Shown: positions 54,739-62,130 of the stretch, one piece after another
How the letters are laid out: each line of letters begins with the position of its first letter
Numbering within the stretch: the first letter of the stretch is position 1
The notes under the pieces: generated by a model
What the model saw: only the letters and a program-made list of their open reading frames with translations
Told to the model about the DNA's origin: nothing
The model's database searches: none
NCBI GenBank assembly: GCA_964632945.1
Contig: CAZWCX010000030.1
Coordinates: forward strand, 1 to 62,866
Reading direction: 5' to 3'
Length of the DNA stretch: 62,866 nt
DNA from: CAZWCX01 sp964632945
GTDB taxonomy: Bacteria; Planctomycetota; MHYJ01; WSZJ01; CAZWCX01
Program-made: the position numbers and the translations under genes

Positions 54739-54831
54739 GGCATTCTTCCGCTTGGGGGACCTCGGGCGTCTCCTTGGCCGGCCCATGCCGGGCTCCCGGA
54801 CGCCGTCTGGGAACCGAAACTGGAACGGGGC

Positions 54832-54860
54832 ATCCTACCCTGGATGGGGTGCCCTGTCAA
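54832..54860 (-). promoter_or_regulatory. Promoter of the SPOR-DUF89-small basic operon
   Basis: TTGACA (54855-54860, full consensus), a 17-bp spacer and TAGGAT (54832-54837) on the minus strand, about 95 bp before ATG 54738. Confidence 0.7.
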
Positions 54861-55150
54861 GGGTCGCGGAGGCCCCGCCGGCAAACGATCGCCTCCCTCC
54901 CGGATGCCCGCACGCTCCGGTTCGTCCCCGAACGCAGACAGCGACTGTCCACGAGGATAGACGACCGTCGGGCCGGGCCTCGTCGTCCGGTTTCATGAGC
55001 GTCACAAAGCATGTTTCACCAGCAGGTTGCACCAAACAATCAGATCCGGGAATCGCGGCACTTCGATTGCGATACCCCCTCCTGTCGAAACGAACACCGG
55101 GAGTCAACGGACGACCGGAACCACGAACGGACGAGAACCCGAAAGCAAGC

Positions 55151-55306
55151 CGCGCCGAAGAGGCGCGTGAACCGAAGAAAACACATGGATGTGTGCGGAC
55201 ATCCTGTGGCGAGCGGCCTCCCGGAGGTTATACCCCCTGGCCTCCGAGAGAGGCCGCTCGCGTTTTCGGACGGTAGGCGCGGGCACCCTGCGAGGCAGGT
55301 CCCGCG
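55151..55306. ncRNA. Candidate structured RNA with a three-way junction
   Basis: Consecutive complementary segments were paired by eye. Hairpin H1: 55151-55156 with 55162-55167. P1: ACCG (55171-55174) with 55271-55274, and GAAAAC (55177-55182) with 55262-55267. P2 inside: 55183-55192 with 55199-55207, one bulged T, GTGCGG loop. P3: a perfect 12-bp helix 55209-55220 with 55250-55261, extended by 55222-55227 with 55241-55246. H4: 55278-55283 with 55301-55306, and 55287-55291 with 55295-55299. The strand is undecided. P3 followed by GTTTTC could also be an intrinsic terminator of a plus-strand small RNA. It does not match what I know of 6S, SRP, RNase P or tmRNA. Confidence 0.45.
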
Positions 55307-55708
55307 GGAGCCAAGCCCGATGCCCGGAGAATCGGTCCCTCGGCTCGCTTCCCGGACTCCCCCCGGGGGCCCGTTGTCTGCGCATTCCCGGGTGGCGGCG
55401 GGACATACCGATCCGGAGGAGCGCCCGCGACGCGGACGCCCCAGAGGACCGAGCGGAGCTGCGGGAGGCGCGGCGCGGAGACATTCCCGCGACAGGAACA
55501 CTCCTCCCCGCCCGGTCCCGATGGGACCTTCCCCCGCCAGGGGCGCGGCCGGTCGATGGTGGCGCCTCCGGACGCGGATCGGGTCGATCGTTCGACGGGG
55601 CGCGGGCGCCCCCCGATGTGCTCCCTGGCCGGGTGGCCGGGCGGTGAGTGGGCGGGGCGAGAAGTCAGCGGGTTACCGGCCGGCGCGCAGGGGCTCGGGC
55701 GGCTCGAG

Positions 55709-56278
55709 TCACGCCCCCAACGCGGGCACCTTCTCGGCCGGATCGCGGGCCGTTCGGTCGCGATAGGCCGCCACCAGCGGTGTGAAGGTCAGGGGCAGGG
55801 TGAGGAAGATGCCGATGCCGAAGAGCGGAGCGCCGAGGAGGCCGAGGAAGGAGACGAGGAAGAAGAACAGGATGTGGCCGAGCAGATCCTGGCGGGCGAC
55901 CTCGATGCTGACGCGCAGGGCCTCGCGGGCGCGGATGTTTCGTTCCGCGAGCAGGGGGAAGGCGTACATGAAGAGGGCGCCGGTGACGAACACTCCGGCG
56001 ATGCATCCGAGCGCCCCGGCGACGACGGCCAATCCGACGGGGATGACGTCCAGCGCCTTGTCGAATCCCTTGAACGCATCGGCGACTTCGGGGCGTTCTC
56101 CGCGGAGAGCCTTCAGCGACATGTAGGTCATGCCGTAGAAGTGCACGCCGGTGAGCGCACCGGCGAAGAGGAGGTTGAGGAGGCCGATGAAAAACCCGCC
56201 GACGATGAACTCGTACGGGTACTTGCGGTAGATTTCCGCCCCTTCCCGGATGTAGCGGGTGATGCGCAGCATTTTCAC
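55709..56278 (-). CDS. Multi-pass membrane protein, unknown function
   Basis: The protein has 189 residues. GTG 56278 is chosen because GGAGGA lies 7 bp upstream; an ATG two codons on is possible. There are about four membrane helices: FIVGGFFIGLLNLLFAGALTG, VIPVGLAVVAGALGCIAGVF, ALFMYAFPLL and GHILFFFLVSFLGLLGAPLFG. The soluble loop with EALRVSIEVARQDL before the third or fourth helix and the general layout recall DUF975/DUF4013-type membrane proteins. It is the last of three genes driven by the promoter at 57976. No catalytic or transport motif is visible. Confidence 0.75.
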   Translation of the reverse strand: MKMLRITRYIREGAEIYRKYPYEFIVGGFFIGLLNLLFAGALTGVHFYGMTYMSLKALRGERPEVADAFKGFDKALDVIPVGLAVVAGALGCIAGVFVTGALFMYAFPLLAERNIRAREALRVSIEVARQDLLGHILFFFLVSFLGLLGAPLFGIGIFLTLPLTFTPLVAAYRDRTARDPAEKVPALGA

Positions 56279-56314
56279 CGGCGGTTCCTCCGTTCGTCGC
56301 TGCGCATCATGCGG

Positions 56315-57583
56315 CTACGCGGGGGTCAGCGGGGGCCCGCCGGTGGGAGTACTTCCCGAGGCGGGAGGATTGCCGGAGCCGGCGACCGGCGCGCCCGGCA
56401 CCACGGTCAGCGGGACGAGAGGCTTCGGCGCTGCGCCCGGCTGGGGGGCCTTTTGGGCGGTGGTTTCGGCCTTGGTCGGGAACAGCGATTCCTCCTCGGC
56501 GCTCTCCTCGAACACCTCGTTGAGTTCGATGCCGTCCACCTTCTTGCGCAAGAGCAGGTAGACCATCGTCTGGGCGGAGAAGAAGTACGACAGAGCGTAG
56601 GAGCCCAGGAAGCCGACGATGATGACCATCCAGACCAGGTAGATGAACCCGGTCAGGTAGCCGAGACTGCCGAAGGTTCCCAGGGTTTGGACCATTTCCG
56701 GTCCCTCGGTAAACCCGGCGGCGAAGGAGCGGATGGCCTGGAAGCGGTCGAGGCCCATGCCGAGACCCCCGGAGATCTCGGTCAGTCGGATGGTCAACCA
56801 GCCGAAGCCCCATACGAAGCCCACCGAGACGATGCCGAATGCCGCCGCGAGTCCCTGGTAGAGCGCGTAGTGGACGGGCCGCGAGAAGACGTAGCTGAAC
56901 CCGCGGCTGATGGCGTCGAACATGTCGGTGCCTTCGACGCTGATCGCCGGGTAGAAGAGCGGGTATCCGAAGACGGTCCCGATCGACAGCATGACCATGA
57001 TGAAGCCGGACAGGAGGGCGAGCGGGAACAGGATCATGATGAAGACGCTGAGCAGGTTGCCCAGGCCGAGCCATTCGCGGCCGAGGAGCCCGACGGCGGC
57101 GTTGACGAAGAAGAAGAACAGGAAGCCGATGGCGGCGGCCGCCAGCGACCAGAAGTAGGAGTTGTACTTCCCCTTGACGAACTCGAGGGACCGGGTGATT
57201 TCGATCCGTTCGTCCTTGGTGATCTCGATGGCGGCGATGCGCGTGATCGCGCCCCCGAAGTAGGACCAGACGACCGACAGCGTGAGCACCACGACGATGA
57301 GGTAGGCGATCGACAGGACGGGGTCCGAGAAGATGGTCTCATGCGCGGGCAGGAGGACCTTGAAGAACAGATTGGCGAAGGGAACTTCTTCGCCGAACGT
57401 GAAGCGGGATGCGCTGCGGGCGGCGAAGTCGCTGTACATCATGCGGGCGAGGAAGTAGGAGTCGATCCCCAGCACGAGCAGCGTGAGCATTCCGCCGATG
57501 AACGCGAGCACCAGCTTGCGCAGATCGAGCGCGATCATGAAGCAGTTGAAGATGTCCCGCCAGTCCCCCTTGAGCTCTCGCAT
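56315..57583 (-). CDS. Multi-pass membrane protein, unknown function
   Basis: The protein has 422 residues. ATG 57583 has GAGGGAA 8 bp upstream. It starts MRELKGDWRDIFNCFMIALD, then has about six membrane helices (LVLAFIGGMLTLLVLGIDSYF, LSIAYLIVVVLTLSVVWSYFG, SLAAAAIGFLFFFFVNAAVG, VFIMILFPLALLSGFIMVML and two near 300-345). It ends with a 75-residue Pro/Gly-rich cytoplasmic tail. Residues such as GAITRIAAIEITKDERI and DAISRGFSYVFSRPVHYALY have the feel of a conserved planctomycete membrane family related to the smaller neighbour at 55709. The function is unknown. It is the middle gene of the fmdB-like operon. Confidence 0.78.
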   Translation of the reverse strand: MRELKGDWRDIFNCFMIALDLRKLVLAFIGGMLTLLVLGIDSYFLARMMYSDFAARSASRFTFGEEVPFANLFFKVLLPAHETIFSDPVLSIAYLIVVVLTLSVVWSYFGGAITRIAAIEITKDERIEITRSLEFVKGKYNSYFWSLAAAAIGFLFFFFVNAAVGLLGREWLGLGNLLSVFIMILFPLALLSGFIMVMLSIGTVFGYPLFYPAISVEGTDMFDAISRGFSYVFSRPVHYALYQGLAAAFGIVSVGFVWGFGWLTIRLTEISGGLGMGLDRFQAIRSFAAGFTEGPEMVQTLGTFGSLGYLTGFIYLVWMVIIVGFLGSYALSYFFSAQTMVYLLLRKKVDGIELNEVFEESAEEESLFPTKAETTAQKAPQPGAAPKPLVPLTVVPGAPVAGSGNPPASGSTPTGGPPLTPA

Positions 57584-57675
57584 GGGCTGAATTCCCTCGA
57601 GTTGGGTTGCAGGATCAGGCCGGAGCGAACTCCTGGCCGGGAGGTGAGAAGCGCGAAGCGGGGACCGGGCGGACC

Positions 57676-57951
57676 CTACGATGGGGTCGGGGCCGAACCG
57701 CCGGACTCCTTGTTGGTCGTACCGGAAGCCTGGGGGGCATCGGCCTTCGCCCGGGACTTGTAGGCCTCGCTGCGGTAGTCCGTGATATAGAACCCGCTTC
57801 CCTTGAACAGGAGTCCGCCGCCACCGCCGATCAGCTTGCGCACGCGGCGCTTGCCGCAATGGGGGCACGCGCGCACCGGCTTGTCGGTGATCTTCTGGAA
57901 GACCTCGAAGCGATGCTCGCAGGCCTCGCACTCGTAGTCGTACGTCGGCAT
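57676..57951 (-). CDS. FmdB-family zinc-ribbon protein
   Basis: The protein has 91 residues. It starts MPTYDYECEACEHRFEVFQ, the canonical FmdB start, with CPHCGKRRVRKLIGGGGGLLFKG completing the four-Cys ribbon. It is followed by YITDYRSEAY, also family-typical. The short Ser/Gly/Pro tail is disordered. Family members are proposed regulators, without firm proof. GGAGGGAG lies 5 bp before ATG 57951. It is the first gene after grpE but has its own perfect promoter, so it probably heads the unit with the two membrane proteins. Confidence 0.92.
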   Translation of the reverse strand: MPTYDYECEACEHRFEVFQKITDKPVRACPHCGKRRVRKLIGGGGGLLFKGSGFYITDYRSEAYKSRAKADAPQASGTTNKESGGSAPTPS

Positions 57952-57975
57952 CCTGCTCCCTCCAACGGTCGCGGG

Positions 57976-58004
57976 ATTATAGGTACGCCCCCGGAGGCTG
58001 TCAA
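57976..58004 (-). promoter_or_regulatory. Perfect consensus sigma-70 promoter of the fmdB-like operon
   Basis: TTGACA (57999-58004), a 17-bp spacer and TATAAT (57976-57981) on the minus strand, all twelve bases matching. It lies in the 75-bp gap after grpE and gives a leader of about 20 nt. Confidence 0.85.
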
Positions 58005-58026
58005 CGGATAACGCCCGCCTGGCGGG

Positions 58027-58764
58027 TCACGGGGCGCCGGCTTCCGGGATCTGTGGGTGAACGGCGATCCGGACGCGCGCGGCCTGGAGGACGCGGTCGT
58101 GATACAGGAACCCGCGCCGCAGCGTTTCCACGACCTGCTTGTCGGGCACGTCCTCCCGTGCGACGGTGTCGATCACTTCCATGGTGGCCGGATCGTACGG
58201 CAGCCCGACGCAGTCGAAGGGCTTGACCCCGTGCGACTCCAGGACCCGGAACACCTCCCGCTGAACCAACTGCAGGCCTTCCACGATCGCCGCGCTGTCG
58301 GGGGTCACCTTCGCCGAACCGATGGCGCGATCGAAATTGTCGAGCACGGGCATGAGATCGCGCAGCAACGACTCATTGCGAAAGCGGCGGTCGAGTTCCC
58401 GCTCGCGCCGCATACGCGCCTGGAAATTCAGCAACTCCGCCTGGGCGCGCTGGGCGGCATCGCGCAGGCTGTCCCGCTCGGCGCGCGCCGCTTCCAGGGT
58501 TTCGGCCGCGACGGACTCCCCGGCGGCCGCGCCCGTCTTCGGGGGCTGCGCGGCGGGAGCGGCCTCCTCCGAACCCGCGCCCGAGGCCGCCGCCTGGGCG
58601 CCGGCTCCGATTTCGGCGCTGCCGTCCTCCGCGCCGGGTTCCGGCGCCCGGCGGGCATCGGCGTGCGCATCCCCGTCGGCCGGACCGCCCCCGGCCTCCC
58701 CGGGGGGCTCCGGAGACCGCTTGCCGTCTTCACCCTGGGCGGCGTTTTTCCTCGTCCACTTCAC
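58027..58764 (-). CDS. grpE: Nucleotide exchange factor GrpE
   Basis: The protein has 245 residues. It releases ADP from DnaK. An acidic and Ala/Pro-rich region of about 90 residues precedes a long coiled coil (ERDSLRDAAQRAQAELLNFQ). The GrpE head follows, with DLMPVLDNFDRAIG, GLQLVQREVFRVLESHGVKP, FDCVGLPYDPATMEVI and the closing GFLYHDRVLQAARVRI. The N-terminal extension is longer than in E. coli. It starts with GTG 58764, 7 bp after the dnaJ stop. There is little ribosome-site sequence, so translation may be coupled to dnaJ. dnaK is not in this window. Confidence 0.95.
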   Translation of the reverse strand: MKWTRKNAAQGEDGKRSPEPPGEAGGGPADGDAHADARRAPEPGAEDGSAEIGAGAQAAASGAGSEEAAPAAQPPKTGAAAGESVAAETLEAARAERDSLRDAAQRAQAELLNFQARMRRERELDRRFRNESLLRDLMPVLDNFDRAIGSAKVTPDSAAIVEGLQLVQREVFRVLESHGVKPFDCVGLPYDPATMEVIDTVAREDVPDKQVVETLRRGFLYHDRVLQAARVRIAVHPQIPEAGAP

Positions 58765-58771
58765 GTTGCGT

Positions 58772-59893
58772 CTACTCGAAATAGTCTCTTACCTTGTCGA
58801 AAAACCCCTTCCGGCGCGGCTTGACCTCGATTTTTTCGGTGAGGGCATATTGCCGGAGCAGGTCCTCCTGCAGCTTATTCAGCGTCTTGGGGATCTCCAC
58901 GACCACACGCACGAGTTCGTCCCCGCCTCCGTGACCATGGACGTTGGGGAAACCCTGGCCCTTGAGGCGGAAGATCTGCCCGCTCTGCGTCCCGGCGGGG
59001 ATGTGCATCTTCGCCTTGGAGCGAAGGGTGGGCACTTCGATGTCGGCCCCGAGCGCCGCCTGCGTGAAGGAGACCGGGATCTCGCAGATGATGTGGTCCC
59101 CTTCGCGTTCAAAGAACTCGTGCGCGCGCACGAAGATGTCGACGTAGAGGTCGCCGCGGCTGGTGCCGTCGTCTCCCGGCTCTCCCGCGTCGGGAACCCG
59201 CAGGCGGGTCTGGTCTTCGATACCGGCCGGGATCTTGACCTTGATGTCGACCTGCTGCTTCGTCCGGCCGCTCCCGTTGCACGCCTTGCACGGCTGGCTG
59301 ACCACGTGTCCCTGACCGCGGCAGCTCGGACAGGTGCTGCGGATGCTGAAGAACCCGTGGCCCTGCACGATTTCCCCGTGGCCGTTGCAATAGCTGCAGG
59401 AGACGGGTTTGCTGCCGGGTTTGGCGCCGCTGCCCCGGCAGGTATCGCAAAGCTCATTGCGTTTGAGCGCGATCTCGCGTTCGCATCCGGAGGCGGCCTC
59501 GAGGAACTCGATCTCGACCTGGCAGCGGAGGCTGACGCCGCGGTGTCGCCGGCGGGAGCCGCGCCCGACGCCGAAGAGGTCGCCGAAGATGCTGTCCTCG
59601 GCGAAGATGTCGCCGAAGGCCTGGAAAATGTCCTCGAAGTTGGTGAAGCCGCGACTCGCGGTGCCCTTGAGTCCGGCGCGGCCGAACTGGTCATAGCGCT
59701 TGCGGGTGTCCGGGTTGCCGAGCACCTCGTACGCCTCGGCGGCCTCCTTGAATTTCTTTTCCGCCTCGGCGTCGCCCGGATTGCGATCGGGGTGATACTG
59801 CAGGGCCTTCTTGCGGAATGCCTTCTTGATCTCCTCCGGGGTGGCGTTGCGCGCCACTCCGAGGATCTCGTACAGGTCCCGCTCGCTCTCCAT
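58772..59893 (-). CDS. dnaJ: Chaperone DnaJ
   Basis: The protein has 373 residues, a full type I DnaJ. It delivers substrate to DnaK and stimulates its ATPase. The J-domain (2-70) has the HPDRN motif that contains HPD. The Gly/Phe region is short and Phe-rich (FEDIFQAFGDIF). Four CxxCxGxG zinc repeats follow: CDTCRGSG, CSYCNGHG, CPSCRGQG and CKACNGSG. The C-terminal substrate-binding domains end normally at VRDYFE. The start is ATG 59893; the ribosome site is weak, but the protein starts at the J-domain as expected. Confidence 0.97.
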   Translation of the reverse strand: MESERDLYEILGVARNATPEEIKKAFRKKALQYHPDRNPGDAEAEKKFKEAAEAYEVLGNPDTRKRYDQFGRAGLKGTASRGFTNFEDIFQAFGDIFAEDSIFGDLFGVGRGSRRRHRGVSLRCQVEIEFLEAASGCEREIALKRNELCDTCRGSGAKPGSKPVSCSYCNGHGEIVQGHGFFSIRSTCPSCRGQGHVVSQPCKACNGSGRTKQQVDIKVKIPAGIEDQTRLRVPDAGEPGDDGTSRGDLYVDIFVRAHEFFEREGDHIICEIPVSFTQAALGADIEVPTLRSKAKMHIPAGTQSGQIFRLKGQGFPNVHGHGGGDELVRVVVEIPKTLNKLQEDLLRQYALTEKIEVKPRRKGFFDKVRDYFE

Positions 59894-60106
59894 GGTCGCC
59901 CCGCGGGAATCCCGCGGCTCCGTTGCTTTCCACCGCATGGCGAATCGTCCGGATTCCGTCGTCGTCCGGGATCGCGCGGCCGGTCGACCGTCTCCGCGGA
60001 CATGGCCCCGGGGGGACTGTCGCGAAGGCGGATCCGGCCAGGCTCCCGCCGTCCCCGTCCGCGACACGCTCCGACGACGGGCGGGCGCGGCGGCCGGGAA
60101 ACGGGC

Positions 60107-60143
60107 CCCGGGGGCCGGCGCCCACCGGACGCCGGCCCCCGGG
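60107..60143 (-). terminator. Strong GC hairpin after groEL2
   Basis: A 14-bp perfect stem (60107-60120 with 60130-60143, 9-nt loop) begins 34 nt past the groEL2 stop. No T-tract follows, so it could be a stabilising 3' end or a Rho-assisted stop between the groE and dnaJ-grpE units. The rest of the 283-bp gap 59894-60176 includes a 7-bp CCGCGGG/CCCGCGG hairpin near the dnaJ start; no promoter is clear. Confidence 0.55.
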
Positions 60144-60176
60144 CCGGAAGTTGCGCACCAGTGCCTTGGGAAGGGG

Positions 60177-61781
60177 CTAGCGGACGCTGCCCGCCACCTC
60201 CTTCTTCTTCTCCTTGAGTTCGGTCACCAGCGAGTGGGCGGTCAGCGCCAGGCCGGCCACGCTCGCGGCATTGAGAAGCGCCGTGCGCACGACCTTGGTG
60301 GCGTCGACGATGCCGGCCTCGAACATGTCCACATAGCGCCGGTTGCGGGCGTCGAATCCCTCGTTCGTCGGGCGCGCGAGAATCGACTCCACGACCACGG
60401 CGCCGTTCTCGCCCAGGTTCTCGGCGATCTGGCGCGCGGGCCGGGTGAGCGCCCAGGAGACGATCCGGGCGCCGGCCCCCTCGTCGCCCTCGAGCCGCAG
60501 GGCATCGACGGCGGCCTTCGCGCGCAGCAACGCGACCCCCCCGCCGGGGACGATCCCCTCCTCGCGGGCGGCGCGCGCCGCGCAGACGGCGTCGTCGGCG
60601 CGATCCTTGCGCTCCTTCATCTCGGCCTCGGTGTGGGCGCCGACTCGGAGCAGCGCGACGCCGCCGGCGAGCTTCGCCAGGCGCTCCTCGAGCTTCTCCC
60701 GGTCATAGTCCGAGGTCGACTGCTTCGCCTGCGCGCGCAATTGTCCGACGCGCGCCTCGATCGCCTTGGCATCGCCGTGACCGCCGATGATCGTGGTCTT
60801 TTCCTTTTCGACGGCGATGCTCTTGGCGCGACCAAGGTCGTCCAAGCCGATTTTCTCCAGCTTCATCCCCGCATCCTCGGAGACCAGTTTGCCGCCCGTC
60901 AGGACCGCGATGTCCTCCAGGATGGCCTTGCGGCGGTCGCCGAAGGCGGGCGCCTTGACCGCGCAGGACGTGAAGACGCCGCGCAGCTTGTTGATCACCA
61001 GGGTCGCCAGCGCCTCGCCTTCCAGATCCTCGCAGAGGATCAGGAGCGGACGGCCGGTCGCCAGCACCTTCTCGAGCACGGGGACCAGTTCCTTCAGGGC
61101 GCCCACTTTCTTGTCATAAAGCAGGATGTAGGCGTCTTCGAAGGTCGTGGTCATCTTGTCGGGATTGGTGATGAAGTAGGGAGACACGTATCCCTTGTCG
61201 AATTGCATTCCCTCGACGAATTCGAGTTCCAGGCGGGTGGTCTTGCCCTCCTCGACGGTGATCACGCCCTCCTTGCCGGCGCGATCCATCGCCTCGGCGA
61301 CCTTGGCGGCGAGTTCGTCGTCGTGGTGGGCGGCGATCGTGGCCACGTGGAGGAAACCCTCCCGACCCTGGACGGGCCTGGAGAGCTTCTTGACCTCGTC
61401 GGCCGCCACCTGCGCGGCACGTTCCAGACCCCGGCGCAGCGCCATGGCGTTCACGCCCGCGGCGATGTGCTTGAGCCCTTCATTGAACATCGCCTCGGTG
61501 AGGATCACCGAAGTCGTGGTGCCGTCGCCCGCCTTGTCCGCCGTTTTGTTGGCGGCCTCGTTGACGAGCTTGGCGCCCATGTTCTCGAACGGGTCTTCCA
61601 GCTCGACCTCCTTGGACACGGTGACGCCGTCCTTGGTGGCGTGCGGAGGACCGAACGACTTGTGAAGAATCACGTTCTTGCCCGACGGGCCGAGGGTGAC
61701 CTTGACCGCCCCCGCCAGCTTGGCGATGCCCGCCTGGAGCTTCCGCCGCGCTTCTTCGTCAAACATGAGCTGCTTCGCCAT
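60177..61781 (-). CDS. groL: Second GroEL chaperonin (no Gly-Met tail)
   Basis: The protein has 534 residues. It has the ATP-binding signatures VTLGPSGKNVIL, ATKDGVTVSKEVELEDP and KAGDGTTTSVILTEAM with the catalytic Asp. The apical domain includes PYFITN and YDKKVGALKELVPVLE. AARAAREEGIVPGGGVALLR is the conserved equatorial segment. Instead of the usual GGM repeats it ends LVTELKEKKKEVAGSVR, as in some secondary GroEL copies. It starts 9 bp after groES, with GGAGG overlapping the groES stop. It differs clearly from groEL1 upstream, suggesting different substrates or assembly. Confidence 0.95.
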   Translation of the reverse strand: MAKQLMFDEEARRKLQAGIAKLAGAVKVTLGPSGKNVILHKSFGPPHATKDGVTVSKEVELEDPFENMGAKLVNEAANKTADKAGDGTTTSVILTEAMFNEGLKHIAAGVNAMALRRGLERAAQVAADEVKKLSRPVQGREGFLHVATIAAHHDDELAAKVAEAMDRAGKEGVITVEEGKTTRLELEFVEGMQFDKGYVSPYFITNPDKMTTTFEDAYILLYDKKVGALKELVPVLEKVLATGRPLLILCEDLEGEALATLVINKLRGVFTSCAVKAPAFGDRRKAILEDIAVLTGGKLVSEDAGMKLEKIGLDDLGRAKSIAVEKEKTTIIGGHGDAKAIEARVGQLRAQAKQSTSDYDREKLEERLAKLAGGVALLRVGAHTEAEMKERKDRADDAVCAARAAREEGIVPGGGVALLRAKAAVDALRLEGDEGAGARIVSWALTRPARQIAENLGENGAVVVESILARPTNEGFDARNRRYVDMFEAGIVDATKVVRTALLNAASVAGLALTAHSLVTELKEKKKEVAGSVR

Positions 61782-61790
61782 GAACGCCTC

Positions 61791-62081
61791 CTAGCCCTCG
61801 ATGCGAGCGAGCACTTCGTTCTCGCGCATGATCTGATATTCGACCCCGTTGATCTTGACCTCGGTGCCCGCATAGCGACCAAACAGGACGCGGTCGCCCT
61901 TCTTCAGGCTCGGCGCAACCCGCGAGCCGCTGTCCAGGAGCTTGCCGGAACCGACCGCGACGACTTCCCCACGCTGGGGCTTCTCCTTCGCCGTTTCCGG
62001 AAGGACGATCCCGCCCTTGGTCTTCTCCTCGGCCGCGAGGAACTTGATCACGACCCGATCATCCAGCGGTTTGATGTTCAT
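61791..62081 (-). CDS. groES: Co-chaperonin GroES
   Basis: The protein has 96 residues, normal length. The GroES start MNIKPLDDRVVIKFL is followed by the mobile loop EEKTKGGIVLPETAKEKP, which contacts GroEL, then GEVVAVGSG, GDRVLFGRYAGTEVKI and the end EVLARIEG. It sits between two groEL genes, 49 bp after the first and 9 bp before the second, so it could cap both. Confidence 0.97.
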   Translation of the reverse strand: MNIKPLDDRVVIKFLAAEEKTKGGIVLPETAKEKPQRGEVVAVGSGKLLDSGSRVAPSLKKGDRVLFGRYAGTEVKINGVEYQIMRENEVLARIEG

Positions 62082-62130
62082 GGAACCCTGCCTCCCCTCG
62101 AATCCTTCATTTCGCCGCGACTCCGCGGCG

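Larger units (their letters stand above)
54739..55708. other. 970-bp region without a supported gene
   Basis: It contains the promoter at 54832-54860 and the structured element at 55151-55306. From about 55000 to 55200 base composition drops noticeably below the flanks. From 55310 to 55708 the sequence is again GC-rich. Open frames here are short, Arg/Pro-rich and lack ribosome sites, so none is called. Confidence 0.55.

Noticed and set aside
55151..55306. Identity as 6S RNA, SRP RNA, RNase P RNA, tmRNA or a tRNA
   Set aside because: None of the conserved sequence blocks of these RNAs is present. Only the general fold is supported, so it is left as an unassigned candidate.
55556..57763. 735-residue acidic plus-strand frame
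   Set aside because: It is antisense to two membrane-protein genes with clear hydrophobic helices and ribosome sites; the acidic Glu/Asp/Gly content mirrors the opposite strand.
62082..62130. CIRCE or sigma-32 element between groEL1 and groES
   Set aside because: No TTAGCACTC/GAGTGCTAA inverted repeat or CTTGAA-CCCCAT pair is seen here or before dnaJ.
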